In this document: positions 44,543 to 54,918 of the stretch, piece by piece | How positions within the stretch are numbered: the first letter of the stretch is position 1 | Layout of the letters: every line of letters starts with the position of its first letter | DNA from: Ascaphus truei | Lineage: Eukaryota; Chordata; Amphibia; Anura; Ascaphidae | NCBI GenBank assembly: GCA_036426205.1 | Contig: CM071571.1 | Span: forward strand, 114,065,306 to 114,129,305 | DNA length: 64,000 nt | Direction: 5' to 3' | Position numbers and translations under genes: made by a program | The notes under the pieces: model-generated | Database searches by the model: none | What the model was told of the DNA's origin: nothing | The model's input: only the letters and a program-made list of their open reading frames with translations

Positions 44543-44743
44543 ATGTTGCAATTATTTGTCATAATTAAGCTGTTTTTCTATAAGCTACTAATGGTTTATG
44601 CTGGTCTCAGAAATCAATCAGGAATAATAGCTCAGAATTATGGTGTCTGTTTTAATTGTGGTGGTTTTGGTCATTGGCAGAGAGTGTGCCACTATCAGTC
44701 AGAAGCAGGGAAGTGCTGCTTTGCCCGTGGGGGCTCAGAGTGA
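44543..44743 (+). pseudogene. gag: ERV Gag nucleocapsid remnant
   Basis: The ORF contains CFNCGGFGHWQRVC, a complete C-X2-C-X4-H-X4-C zinc knuckle, and ends 20 residues later at a TGA. Only about 240 bp separate it from the primer site, so matrix and capsid are missing through deletion. A zinc knuckle packages genomic RNA in intact viruses. The rest of gag and all of pol are not seen. Confidence 0.65.
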
Positions 44744-45320
44744 AAGTCTATATAAAAATAAAAAAAACACCGCTACCTTATGTAAAAGAGTTTGTTTGTA
44801 ACCTTGATGAATTTTTTCCTGAATGATTTCTTATGTGAAAGTCATGGTGATTATCAGGTGTGTACAAAAAATATGAATATTAGTTGCTCATGATGAAATC
44901 TAAATTTTAAAAGGTTTTAAAAAGGTGTACACCGAATATAGGAGAGAAATACCTCACAACAAAAGGGGAGTATATTCAGCTCTGTCCCTGGTAATAGTTT
45001 GAAAGGTTTATTCATCCTGGCCAGGCGGATACTTTTTAAACCGGACACATTTCTTTTCGTTTGTGGTATTTCTATCTTAATAAAAGGAAGGGCACAGCCT
45101 CTCCCTTACAGTTTAAAGAATGCGAAGCATTCACATTAAAATTAACTAGCTCTGTGCTTAAGCAGTTTATTTATGAGAACAAGGTAATGTAGAACTGTCT
45201 TCTTATCCGTAAAGCAGTAAGATAACACATTTCAATTTTATTTCTACAGGATTAAGATATGTTTGGGGGTGTTTTTGTTTAAAAATGCTGGTAAGAGATC
45301 ACAAGCACTGTTTGAATTAA
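44744..45320. other. ERV interior, nothing recognised
   Basis: Non-coding AT-rich interior with no pol motif. Confidence 0.5.
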
Positions 45321-45370
45321 TATATTGTATTATATATGTATTTAACGCCATTAATGTACATAGCGCTTCA
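45321..45370 (-). mobile_element. LINE B 3' tail fragment
   Basis: aacgccattaatgtacatag with the neighbouring gcgcttca and an AT tail matches 40150-40190, the 3' end of LINE B. The following 150 bp are a coding-like stretch on the minus strand (LHAAKDRYHHTPLTPL) that I cannot place. Confidence 0.6.
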
Positions 45371-45540
45371 AAAGGAGAGTGTCCGTGGTGGCAGATGCTG
45401 CGGGGAGGTTGAGTGGTGTGAGCGGAGTGTGGTGATATCTGTCTTTAGCAGCATGGAGGTCAGTTATTTTAGCGAGAATTGTCTCCGTTAAATAAGCAGT
45501 GTAGAAGCCATACAAGACAGGTAGGGTCAAGCTTGCTGTT

Positions 45541-46256
45541 TATTTAGTCATGGTATAACTGTTGCATGTTTGAAGATATTTTGTTTAGTTTAAGAGAGGG
45601 CATAGTTAAAACGGGATAGCAATTGTATTGATGGAAGTTTGCAGGAATATGAGATTTCTTTCAGTAGGCATTAAGGAGAATGAGTGGAAGAATATTGCAT
45701 GCTCTTGTTGGCATAGATTTTGTGTTTATAAGTAATTTGAAATATTCCCGTTATTTAATTTTTGAAAGACCATACAAAATGCAGTTTTAGGACAGCGTGG
45801 AAAGCTTCATATTTAACAATAAACTAATGTTACAATCCCCTGCGTGAGGATTAATCCAGCAGTTAATATGAATTAGACAGTGAAACCCGTTGTCTGCTAT
45901 CTGTACTTTGAGGTTTCTGGCTGTTTTCCCAGAAAGAAAAAAAAAAAAGCGCTTTGAAAATTATTATTTTTATCTTTTTAAAGTCAGAGTGTCTTTTAAA
46001 GTTAATGCTGGCCGTGTGCTCAGCACTTTGCAAAGAGTTCAAAATTATTTGTCTATTTTAAAAGGAAATCTTTTGCACAGGATTTCAGGATTTTTCTTAT
46101 ATTGTAAATGCCACAGTTGTTAAAAGACCTCCTGCAGGCTTTTTCTTTTAACACAAGCAGTAAATATTTTTATAGTCACTACACATACAAATCTATTTAC
46201 CAGTTTAATTTTGCTATATATCAAGCAAACCTGTTTTCATACAGCAGCGGCAGCTC
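45541..46256. other. ERV interior, nothing recognised
   Basis: AT-rich with short ORFs and an A-run at about 45936. No recognised element. Confidence 0.5.
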
Positions 46257-46590
46257 TTATTCGAGCAAAAGCCGCCGGCTGCATGCGTCTGGGAAGCGGG
46301 TAGCCGCGGCGCGTGGCGGCGCACTGTGACGTCACAGTAACATGCGCGCCCGGCTTCCCCATCTTCCCCGGCTTCCCCAGGCTTCCCCGACACCCCTGGA
46401 GATCAAATTAGGGTAAGCGGGGGTGCGGGGAAGCAGAGGGGCAGAGCAGAAGCCGGGTTCGTGGTCCGGAAGGGGGGGTAATTGCGCGCGAAGTGGAGGG
46501 GGGGTGCGTGGGGGAAACGCGGCGGCGCGCCTTTTTTACTGGCGGCAGCTGGGGTAGATCCCGGCATGCCGCCGGCATTTGTTTCAATAA
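46257..46590. mobile_element. GC-rich MITE-like insertion
   Basis: A strongly GC-rich block in AT-rich surroundings. The ends are inverted and imperfect: TATTCGAGCAAAAGCCGCCG on the left and, reversed from the right, TATTGAAACAAATGCCGGCG. The inside has cggcttcccc repeats and no ORF. A target duplication was not resolved. Confidence 0.5.
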
Positions 46591-46959
46591 AGTATGTCGC
46601 TACTGTAACTATTTTTGTATTTATGTTCACATAATTGTATAGATAATATATGAACAAAAGAGTTGAGATACATAGGTTATTGAAGGTCTCTCTGAAATCC
46701 CTATAGAGGATCAAGAACTTGATATGTTGTAAATGATATACAATGCACAGCAGGTTCAGAATTTATTATAGCAATGTTAACTCCAATGGCTCTTGCAGTA
46801 ATAAAAAGTTGCTGCCATACTAACAGGGCTGACAGGCCCCTGGTAAAAAATAATAATATCTTTGCAGATGTCATAGCAAAGCAGGTAGCAAGCCATCCCT
46901 ATGTTGAGGGATATATCATATCTGCCAAATTTATAATTTTGTAACCATTTATTCGTTTT

Positions 46960-47475
46960 TGGGTATGTCCTGGACATAGAGTTAAAGGACAGGGGATATA
47001 GAATTGCATAAGTGAACAGGGTATATATTATATACAGGGCATTTCACATTTTTTTTAGCAGAATAGTTACAGTGGAGTGTTTGAGGTGAAAGCCAGGAGT
47101 GACTGTGGGTGTGGGACAATAGCCATGAGTGCAGGCTGTTGGGATGCTTGATTTGTGGGGCAAGTTTTAAGGTTGGTTAGTATTAAATGACTAAAAGGTT
47201 GACACCATTTGCATCAGAGAAAATAGCAGATGGCAGTTAGGTATGAATGTGTATTGGGAGAAGAGAGATTGATTTGTAGTTTGAGACAGTGTTTTTGTCC
47301 CCATTTTTGAAGATTGGGACAACTCTGGCAGTTTTCCAGGTCTTAGGGATATGACCTGCAGACAGGATAGAGTTGATTATGGAAGCAATTGGTTTGGCAC
47401 AGGCTGAGGTACCAAGTTTTAGGAACTTGGATTGTAGCAAAGTCAAGTCCATATTGGTTGCTTAATTTAAAATTT
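46960..47475 (-). mobile_element. LINE A, internally deleted copy
   Basis: The first 85 bp match the LINE A 3' UTR (compare 28540-28630), and from about 47055 the sequence jumps to RT (compare 34030 and 34160-34380). On the minus strand it reads AKPIASIINSILSAGHIPKT and RVVPIFKNGDKNTVSNY. The join of 3' UTR to mid-RT shows a deletion of more than 1 kb. Confidence 0.75.
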
Positions 47476-48702
47476 GAGGAGCGTTAATAGGGAATATCTC
47501 TGTTTAATATTGTGGATGCTAATAATAGTAGTAACCATATTAATACAAGAATTTATTTCTAGGTATAAATTCTCTCCCTATGAGGCACTTATGGGATGAG
47601 TTTTGACCATCAGTAGTTCAAAGTAACGAATTAAGGACCATGTTATTGGTAATAAAAACAATTAATAAGTATTGCATGCAACTAATATATATTTTTGAGT
47701 CTCTCTAGGCACAGGTTAAAGCTGAAAGTGCACCTACGCAAGACGGGTTAATGGTCAAGCATTTTCTACGCAAGCACGCTCTTCATCCCAGATGAAAAGG
47801 CCATTTAAATACTACTCATCACCAGCATTGCAGTAAAAATTTCTTATCATCATGGATACACCACGCACGTCAAAATAGTGCCAGCCTAGGCACAAACAGC
47901 TAATAAAGACAAAGACATAGCACCTGCAAATAAGTGTTTTGATGGACACAATACTCTCTGACCACTAATCATCAAGGGAGAAAGGTTATAGGCAAAAATG
48001 TCCAGGCCTCAACACACGAACTTTGAACTTTTTATTTTTACAGGTTTTTATTATTTTTCAGTTACAAATGTATGCTCTATTATGTTTGTGTAAGTGGCGT
48101 CCCATAAGGATGACAAAATAGTATAAGGTATTATTTGTTTAACTCTGTTTATTTTGTTTGGATTTTTAGGTTAATAGAATCTCCCTGCAGGATGATATCC
48201 CGGTGGGAGAATGCTTTATCAGTCAAACACACAGTTATGTTAATTGCTCACAGGTAGAGTTAGAAACAAAAGAGAGACACCCAATACACAAGTGCTAAAA
48301 AGTAGTCTATGGGAAGAATAAGTTTCAGGGAATTTATTCCCAAATGTAGGAGTTGGGTTACTGTATGACAGGTTTACAGGGATATCCTAAATCATACAGC
48401 CACAGACATTTACTCACTTAACCAAGAATAGGTTTAGTTTAAATTAATGGCTAAGCAGAATAAAATAGCTCTAGACTATATTTTAGCCTCAAAAGGAGGG
48501 GCATGTATGCGCCCTAGTTAAAGCGCAATGTTGTGTATTTATCCAGGATTTAGGGACCATGGGGACTTGGTGGTTGGATTGATTTGCTTTGAGCGAAGCT
48601 AGCGAATGTTTTTGTATGTGTGTGTTTGTCCTACTCATTGCTCTCTATGTTTTAAGTACAGCAAAACACTGACCAGAAGTGCGTTCAACCCCCACCGACG
48701 CT
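47476..48702. other. ERV interior, nothing recognised
   Basis: No pol or env motif could be read in any frame. A host-derived or decayed viral origin cannot be told apart. Confidence 0.5.
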
Positions 48703-48855
48703 ATGCCTCTCTGCGGTGATGATGTCGCCAGTCCCCCAGAAGAAGAGACCGAAGAAGAAATCAACTGGGCTGAACAACAATGGCTCAACAATGGCCGGAA
48801 AAGAAAGGAATTAAGTTATGCACAACTTGGACATCTTGGTCCATCAGGACTATGA
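48703..48855 (+). CDS. Small acidic/basic ORF in ERV
   Basis: An ATG-initiated 50-residue ORF starts MPLCGDDVASPPEEE, continues INWAEQQWLNNGRKRKEL and stops at TGA. It has an acidic cluster followed by a basic one. Its place upstream of env could suit an accessory protein or an Env leader, but no family is recognised and the length allows chance. Confidence 0.25.
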   Translation: MPLCGDDVASPPEEETEEEINWAEQQWLNNGRKRKELSYAQLGHLGPSGL

Positions 48856-49202
48856 AACGGTTAACTGTTCTGTTCTTTAAATAGACTGTCTCTTAAGGAT
48901 ATGGGGGGACTGAGAAGACTGGATATGTGGAAGGTGGGAGGTCACCAAGGGCCGTGAGTCAACCACAAGGAAAGGATCAAAAGTCAACCATTTTGACCAT
49001 AGCAGCCATCTTGGTTCCATTTTGCCATTCTGAGTAAATGCAGTATGAAAGATGCGTGCAAGAAGAATGTTTGTGCAGTCGCTCTTAGCAGAAATTACCC
49101 CCCACCAATTCTCACAAATAGCTGACCCTTAAATTATGTGACATATTGAGATGTAAGCCATTTTCTAATCTATAGAAATATTTAATGATATATATATATC
49201 TC

Positions 49203-49955
49203 TATTGGTTGTGTGGCATGTGGGCCACGAAGAATGTACCCTGCAATCACACTGCCCCTTGTTATCTGGGTTTCATCCTTCCCACTTTTTATGTATCTGA
49301 CACGTTACCCCAAGGGAGGATAATAAATTGAAAAGATCTGACCAGGACCATTAGTCCAACCCGCATTGCAGCTAGGGATTTTATACCTAGTTTAGGTGTT
49401 CTGGATCTCTATTCTAAATTAAGTGATCTTATGGTAAATATTGATGATGCTCTTAATCAGACAAGTGATGCTATTATCCGTTTGACTAATGAACAAGAGC
49501 AGATCCGAACCGTATTATTACAGAATAGAATAGCTCTTGATTATCTGCTAGCCTCACAAGGAGGTGTTTGTAAACTTGTAGGACAGAAGTGCTGTGCCTA
49601 TATTGAGGATGAGTCTGGCGCTATTCATAAAGATATGGATAAGCTACTGGAAATTCAGGCTAGGATGCGTAAAGAATCCTCAGGCCTTAATTTAAATTGG
49701 ATGTCAGGACTCACTAGTTGGATCGGAGAATTGGGTATGAAAATTCTCTATGGTTTTATTGTAGTGATTAGCATAATCGCAGCAATTTTTGTTATTTTTC
49801 ACTGTGCTAAGTGTGCAATGCTTTCATTTGTCTCAAGGAAACCTTCAGTTTCATCTCACGCCATGTATGCAACTAATAATTCATATGTGGCCATGAACAG
49901 AGTTTATGATACTATTGGTCCCCATAAAGCCATAGTCATAGAGAAGAGTACCTAG
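49203..49955 (+). pseudogene. env: ERV Env: end of SU and transmembrane subunit
   Basis: The frame has YWLCGMWATKN and LGFILP, like the end of a retroviral SU, then a TGA at 49329-49331. From 49332 it is open to the natural stop at 49953-49955. The TM part has LLQNRIALDYLLA with CKLVGQKCC, the immunosuppressive-like helix and CX6CC motif of gamma-type Env. A membrane anchor (LYGFIVVISIIAAIFVIF) and a cytoplasmic tail follow. The fusion peptide and most of SU are missing or not recognised. Confidence 0.8.
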
Positions 49956-49978
49956 TAAGGGTATTTGTTCTTTTGAGA

Positions 49979-49994
49979 ACAAAAAGGAGGGAAT
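49979..49994 (+). other. ERV polypurine tract
   Basis: acaaaaaggagggaat lies directly before the 3' LTR start. Confidence 0.7.
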
Positions 49995-50773
49995 TGTTAA
50001 GACCAATATGTCAGGCCAGAATCTGCACTCATGTTAAGCTTCCATTTTGTCTTGTCATAACTAGTTAAGATTCTGTAGTCAGCCTTTTGCTGAAATATAA
50101 TTCATAAATGCACTCAGTTTCTGCTAAATTGCATTTCCTTTCTTCCTGCCTATGATATTGCAAAGATACTTTTTGTATGAACAGTCTCATGCTGTTCTAG
50201 TTAGAATACAATAAACTGGTTCTAAGCAAGAAGCAAAATAGTGTAATATAGTTGCTAAAAATTCAAGGTCTCTTTTGATAACAGACAATGAATAAGCCAT
50301 GTATTGAGACATTGCTTGTATTGGGAAAGACACGTCCCAAAAATCACACCACTAATATGTCCTGCCCCTAAATCACACCTCTAATCAAAGCTACGCCCAA
50401 GACACACCTAGGATACGCCTAGGATACGCCTATGATACGCCTATGTTACGCCTATGATACACCTATGTTACGCCTATGTTACGCCTCTAACCAATATCTT
50501 CTTTTTTCTGTATAAAAGTCATTACCCTATGAGTAATAAATTGAGACAAAGGATTTGAAACCTGGCTTGCATTACGTTTCATTTCGTTCATCTACCAGGC
50601 CTGAAAATTCATCAAAGATCGGAGATAACAGTGGCAGGGCGTGAAAGCTTCCCCGGGAAGTCTGCTGCAAATTGTGCAGATGGTGTATCCAGTCACAAGG
50701 CTTCAGTTTTCTTGGCAGAGGAAAGGCTCCTCTCGGTTCTGAAGCATAGGCGAGGAAATTAGGTTTTCCTTCA
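49995..50773 (+). mobile_element. ERV 3' LTR
   Basis: It starts TGTTAAGACC and ends TTTTCCTTCA. Compared with the 5' LTR, it has one extra 11-bp atacgcctatg-type unit and scattered C-to-T changes (for example aatcacacc for aatcacgcc), consistent with CpG decay. The second ATAAG copy follows at 50774. Confidence 0.9.
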
Positions 50774-50778
50774 ATAAG

Positions 50779-51624
50779 GATAGGCAATCTTTATATTTCT
50801 GTACTTGTAGTATATATGGCTTGGTAAGAGGGAAGAGGTAGGAGAAGAAACACAGAGGAGTGGAAACACAGATCCCTTAAAGAGATATCTTGTACACTGT
50901 TTGCAGCTCTCACAGAGTGAAAGAATGGGCTACTGTGCATACACAGGTTAAGTATGTGCAGGTGTTAACCCTTCACCTGGAGTTTTGCTGGCTCTTCACA
51001 CAAAGCTTTCCACAGTTGTATTTGATCTCTCAGCAGAGAGATATTTTGGCTCCACTCACCCGGTGCAGGCTGCAGTTACCTGTACTGAGTATCTGTGGGA
51101 TACTACAGGTGGGAGCAGTTCCTCTCTGCTCCTTGTTGCCTCCGGGTTAAACGAGTGGTTCTGCACATGTCCTTGGGGTACTGTGACCCACCAGCTGCTC
51201 CACTTCCTCCTCTGCTGCCGTCCAGTGCAGTTCTCCATCCGCAACTAGTTGTTATACTTTGGAATAGGTTTCAATATATGAAACCTGTCACCAATATCTT
51301 TTTCAGTGTGGTTTATATGCAATAATAACAGGCTTTAGAAGAATCAAGTCACAGGTTTATCTACTTAGTCAGGGAATTTGTCTTGTGTTATATTTTTTTT
51401 GTTTGTTTTAATAAAATATTTTTTAGTATATTGTTTTTTTACCTTGTTGTATTTTTACCTTTTGAGGAAACTTGGTACACCACTTGACTTCTTTTCATTC
51501 ATATGCACTTGAGTGTCCTCTCCTCCTTTTTTTAGTCACGTTGGTGGAGCTGTGAGGTTCCCACTTCACTTAGGCAGCTATCTATATCATTTTCACTTTA
51601 TTAGTAAATTTATATATATTTTCT
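50779..51624. other. No gene recognised
   Basis: Short ORFs only. A T-rich stretch lies at 51380-51470. No family is recognised. Confidence 0.55.
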
Positions 51625-52136
51625 TTACACTAAATAGCGCCTTAAACACATCTTTTCACAGGTTAATCTTAGTTTCATCTGTCCAACGAATGCTGTTCCA
51701 GAACTGGGGTGGCTTTTTAGATATTGTTTGACAAAGTCCAATCTGGCCTTACTATTATCAAGGCTTATAATTGTTTGCACCTTGTGGTGAACCCTCTGTA
51801 TTTGCTCTCGTGAAGTCATCTCTTTATGGTAGACTTGGAAAATGATATGCCTACCTCCTGGAGAGTGTTCTTCACTTGGCTGGATGTTGTGAATGGGTTT
51901 TTCTTTACCATGGAAAGGATCCTACAATCATCCACCACTTTTGTCTTCTGTGGACGTCCAGGCCTTTTTGTGTTGCAGAGCTCACCAGTGCATTCTTTTT
52001 TCCCCAGAAAGTACCAAACTGTTGATTTGGCCACTCCTAATGTTCCTGCTATCTCTCTGATGGATTTTCTTTTTCTTTTTTTTTGCAGCCTAAGGATGCC
52101 CTGTTTCACTTGCATTGAGAGCTCCTTTGACTGCAT
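51625..52136 (-). pseudogene. Tc1-type transposase N-terminus
   Basis: It begins MQSKELSMQVKQGILRLQKK, then REIAGTLGVAKSTVWYFLGK (first helix-turn-helix), the GRPQKTK basic hinge and a second HTH (FTTSSQVKNTLQEVGIS). A frameshift near 51816 leads to SLDNSKARLDFVKQYLKSHP. The DDE catalytic region is not reached except for the start of its first segment. Dead by truncation. Confidence 0.85.
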
Positions 52137-52296
52137 GTTGTGGGTTCACAGCAGCAGCTTCCAAATGCGAATGCCACACCTGGAATCAACTCCAGACCTT
52201 TTACCTGCTTAATTGATGATGAAATAACGAAGGAATAGCCAACACCTGTACATGAAACAGTTTTTGAGTCAATTGTCCAATTACTTTGGTCCCTTG
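51625..52296 (-). mobile_element. Tc1/mariner-type transposon fragment
   Basis: The minus strand from 52296 shows a terminal repeat segment (ggaccaaagtaattggacaa), a 5' UTR and the first third of a Tc1-type transposase. It is cut at about 51640 on the 3' side. Its outer end is interrupted at 52297 by the gypsy LTR, so the gypsy element inserted into this transposon. The rest of the transposon terminus is not found after the gypsy element. Confidence 0.8.
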
Positions 52297-53425
52297 TGTA
52301 GCCGGGATTCCCCTTTTCACCCTTGGCATGGGGGAGGGGGGGCGCAGGGAGAGAGTACTCCAGTAGGGAGGCTCCACATCATGCAAGACGCCATGTTCTG
52401 ATTGGCATCCGTAAGGTCTGACATAGCCAGAGGTTGCGCTTGCGCAGACTTGTTTTGCCAAAGCCCGCGAAGGAGGAGAGTTCTGATTGGAGGGAGGTAG
52501 CGAGACACTTGTCCCAGTAGCACCCGCGAGACCCCGTGATAGGATTGAGCCAATGGTTTGAGTTCTGGAGGAGAAAAGGGAGGTGGTTGCACGCACGTTG
52601 TGAGAGAGCTGGGAGGAGAGGAGAGGAGAGGAGATGGAGCTTCGGTGCAGGGGAGGTTTACCACCCCTTCATAGGCCGTATGCCCCAGGCCCAGTTAGGC
52701 CCTGAGTCCCAGTAGAGACAAGCCGAGCTAGGGACCGCCATAGCGAGGTTCCAGATTCCCGTTAGTACCATACGATCGGAGCTGGACTGTTCTAATTGGC
52801 GGGAGGTCTGGGCTCAGACCCCGCTAAGCAACCACGAGTGTCCGGGTGGGATCGCCCTGGATACCCACGTGGGTGTGCGGACGACATCTACTTCATACGG
52901 AGCCTTTGTGAAGATTGTAGCGGTACCGGGTACCGGAGTACCCGGCAGGTATTTCTACAAGTGCACCAACGGTACCCTCAGTTCATCCGGGACACAGTGG
53001 CTGCACAGTCACACTCATATATACACATACATCTGACTCACTGTAGGGTGGGAGGACTTATCCCTTGGGGATTGGACACGGGGTGGGATCACCCGGTGGA
53101 GGGATACGGGAGGGTTGGCGTCCGCCGTGACGCGAGTAGAGTGTCTCCGCTAGGGAGGACCGTTGACCTGTATATGTATAATAATATTCCTGCAAGTAAA
53201 GTCGATTGGTTAAGTTATTCTGCTGTGTGTTGGTAATTACCGTGTATACGTCCTGCGAAGACCCACTCCCCCGCTGGCGGGAGCTGTCGCAGGTGGAGGC
53301 GCTGCACCCCTTATAATCATGACGTGCATACCCCAGGCTCTCCGTGGCAGAGACTTAGGCCCTGCGAGCCTACAGGTGACACAGCATATCGTAGCGGCCT
53401 GCGTTCTATAGGAAGCAGGGCTACA
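52297..53425 (+). mobile_element. Gypsy 5' LTR
   Basis: It starts TGTAGCC and ends GGCTACA, perfect 7-bp inverted termini. Length is 1,129 bp. It ends two bases before the primer site. A ggagaggagagg array lies at 52612-52632. No strong TATA box or AATAAA is evident. Confidence 0.65.
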
Positions 53426-53427
53426 TT

Positions 53428-53445
53428 TGGAGGCGCTGCTGAGAT
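53428..53445 (+). promoter_or_regulatory. Gypsy primer binding site (candidate)
   Basis: TGGAGGCGCTGCTGAGAT begins two bases after the LTR. It starts with TGG as primer sites do. A near copy, tggaggcgctgcacccc, occurs inside the LTR end at about 53294. The tRNA is not identified. Confidence 0.45.
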
Positions 53446-53486
53446 CTTAGACCTGGGGTGCCCCTTCGAGACTAAATTGTGCCGCC

Positions 53487-54590
53487 ATGGCCCTGCCGAC
53501 CCGGCAAGAGATACGCGACTGGACGCGCCATATGCGCACACCTGCCCGTCGTGCCGTAGCAGTGACCAGAGTACCCATGGCCTTACCCCTAGAGACTTTA
53601 CAAATGGCCTTACGGCAACTCCCTGGTTTTGCCAAAGCCCGCCTGATAGATGTACGCATATACCAAGACTCTAAATGGAACACCTTGCTTGTGGACTGTC
53701 GGCGAGACCTGGTAGTACTCGAGCACGCCGTTCCCCAATATTTACCGCCTGGTGGCAGCCCCTTTGTCTACCCTCTTCGAGACCCCCCCATAAGAGAGAT
53801 AGATGAGGACGACCCCACTCTTCCCTTCGCTCACTACCCCGAGAGCGAGGCGGCTAGCAGCCGGTCAGAATCCAGTTCCCCCGGATCGAGCGCATCTGCC
53901 GAAGCAGGGGTGCGTAGTGATATGCTGCAGAAACTCAATGACAAGATAGACCAGTTAACCACTCACACCTGCTTACCGCCACTAGTGGAAGCCCTTACTT
54001 TAGCCACCCATGCCCAAAGCTACCGGAAGTTAAAGGCTTTCTCTGGGACACTCCCTGTGCCTACCGGGGAGGATGGGATAGAGACATGGAAGGAACACAC
54101 TCGGGGAGTAATGGAAGAATGGTCGTGCACTGACGTGGTGAAACGGCAACGGCTCATGGAATGCCTGCGCCCCCCAGCGTCCACCTTGATCAGTATTCAT
54201 CGAGAACAATACCCCAAATTAACCTCTCGCATGATGGTCGAGTTCCTAGTGGAAGCTTATAGCGCCAAAGAGGATGATGGCGCCCTGTGGGCCAAATACT
54301 ACGCCATAAATCAAAAGGAGGGAGAAGATCTGTCTGCTTATATACATCGAGTACAAATCTCGCTCAGACAGTTTCTGCATCATAAATATGTGACGCCTTC
54401 TCAGATGGATGAATATCTTCGTAAACAATACCTCTGGGGGTCCAGCCCTACTCACCCTATCGCTAGCATGATTCGTGACCACCTCACGCGGGGACCCCCC
54501 CCCTTCGTTCATCCAACTCCTGTAGCAGGTCAAAGAGCACGAGACCCATCTGATGTTACACTCCCCTCAGAAGGCAAAGACCAGCAGTAG
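53487..54590 (+). CDS. gag: Gypsy Gag, PNMA-like capsid
   Basis: A 367-residue ORF starts in a perfect Kozak context (gccgccATGg). The N-terminal part (LETLQMALRQLPGFAKARLI) resembles the N-terminal fold of PNMA proteins. The capsid region YRKLKAFSGTLPVPTGEDGI, then ETWKEHTRGVMEEW and KRQRLMECLRPPA, matches the PNMA/Arc-type Gag pattern. It has an acidic Ser-rich linker between. The ORF stops at 54588-54590, and the nucleocapsid continues in another frame. It assembles the capsid in the intact element. It is unbroken over the capsid. Confidence 0.8.
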   Translation: MALPTRQEIRDWTRHMRTPARRAVAVTRVPMALPLETLQMALRQLPGFAKARLIDVRIYQDSKWNTLLVDCRRDLVVLEHAVPQYLPPGGSPFVYPLRDPPIREIDEDDPTLPFAHYPESEAASSRSESSSPGSSASAEAGVRSDMLQKLNDKIDQLTTHTCLPPLVEALTLATHAQSYRKLKAFSGTLPVPTGEDGIETWKEHTRGVMEEWSCTDVVKRQRLMECLRPPASTLISIHREQYPKLTSRMMVEFLVEAYSAKEDDGALWAKYYAINQKEGEDLSAYIHRVQISLRQFLHHKYVTPSQMDEYLRKQYLWGSSPTHPIASMIRDHLTRGPPPFVHPTPVAGQRARDPSDVTLPSEGKDQQ

Positions 54591-54918
54591 CATTAAAACC
54601 AAAGGGGGCGCTGAAAAGATGGAGAAGCCCCCGGACAAACCCGCCCCCGACAAGCCAAAATATGCGGGATGGTCCTCACCCCTGTACGACTGCCGTGCTA
54701 CCACTAGGGATATCTCCTGCTACAAATGTGGAAAGAAGGGACACATATCGTACGACTGTCGGATGGGCGAATCTCGGCACTGGAGCCCCACCCCCAAGAA
54801 GTTCACTCCCCAGGCTATGGTTTGTGGGGTATATGTGGCCGATACGACACGCCCGGGACCCCTCCCAGTGGGGAAGACCCGGCGGAGGATGGTAACCGTG
54901 TGGGACCGGTGGCATTGA
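54526..54918 (+). pseudogene. gag: Gypsy nucleocapsid region
   Basis: This lies in the +1 frame relative to the capsid ORF. It holds a Lys/Pro-rich segment (EKPPDKPAPDKPKYAG) and one zinc knuckle CYKCGKKGHISYDC. Overlap with the capsid ORF is about 65 nt and with the Pol frame about 190 nt. The step from this frame to Pol is -1, as in normal gag-pol frameshifting. The step from capsid to nucleocapsid is more likely an indel. Confidence 0.7.

Larger units (their letters stand above)
43515..50773 (+). mobile_element. Endogenous retrovirus with paired LTRs
   Basis: Two LTRs of 768 and 779 bp in the same orientation flank a 5.7 kb interior. The 5-bp duplication ATAAG borders both ends (43510-43514, 50774-50778), so this is an original integration rather than a rearrangement. 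A Leu-like primer site, a Gag zinc knuckle, an Env transmembrane region and a PPT are present. No pol is recognisable, and the interior holds fragments of LINEs and a MITE. LTRs look about 97-98% alike, which implies fairly recent insertion. Confidence 0.9.
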
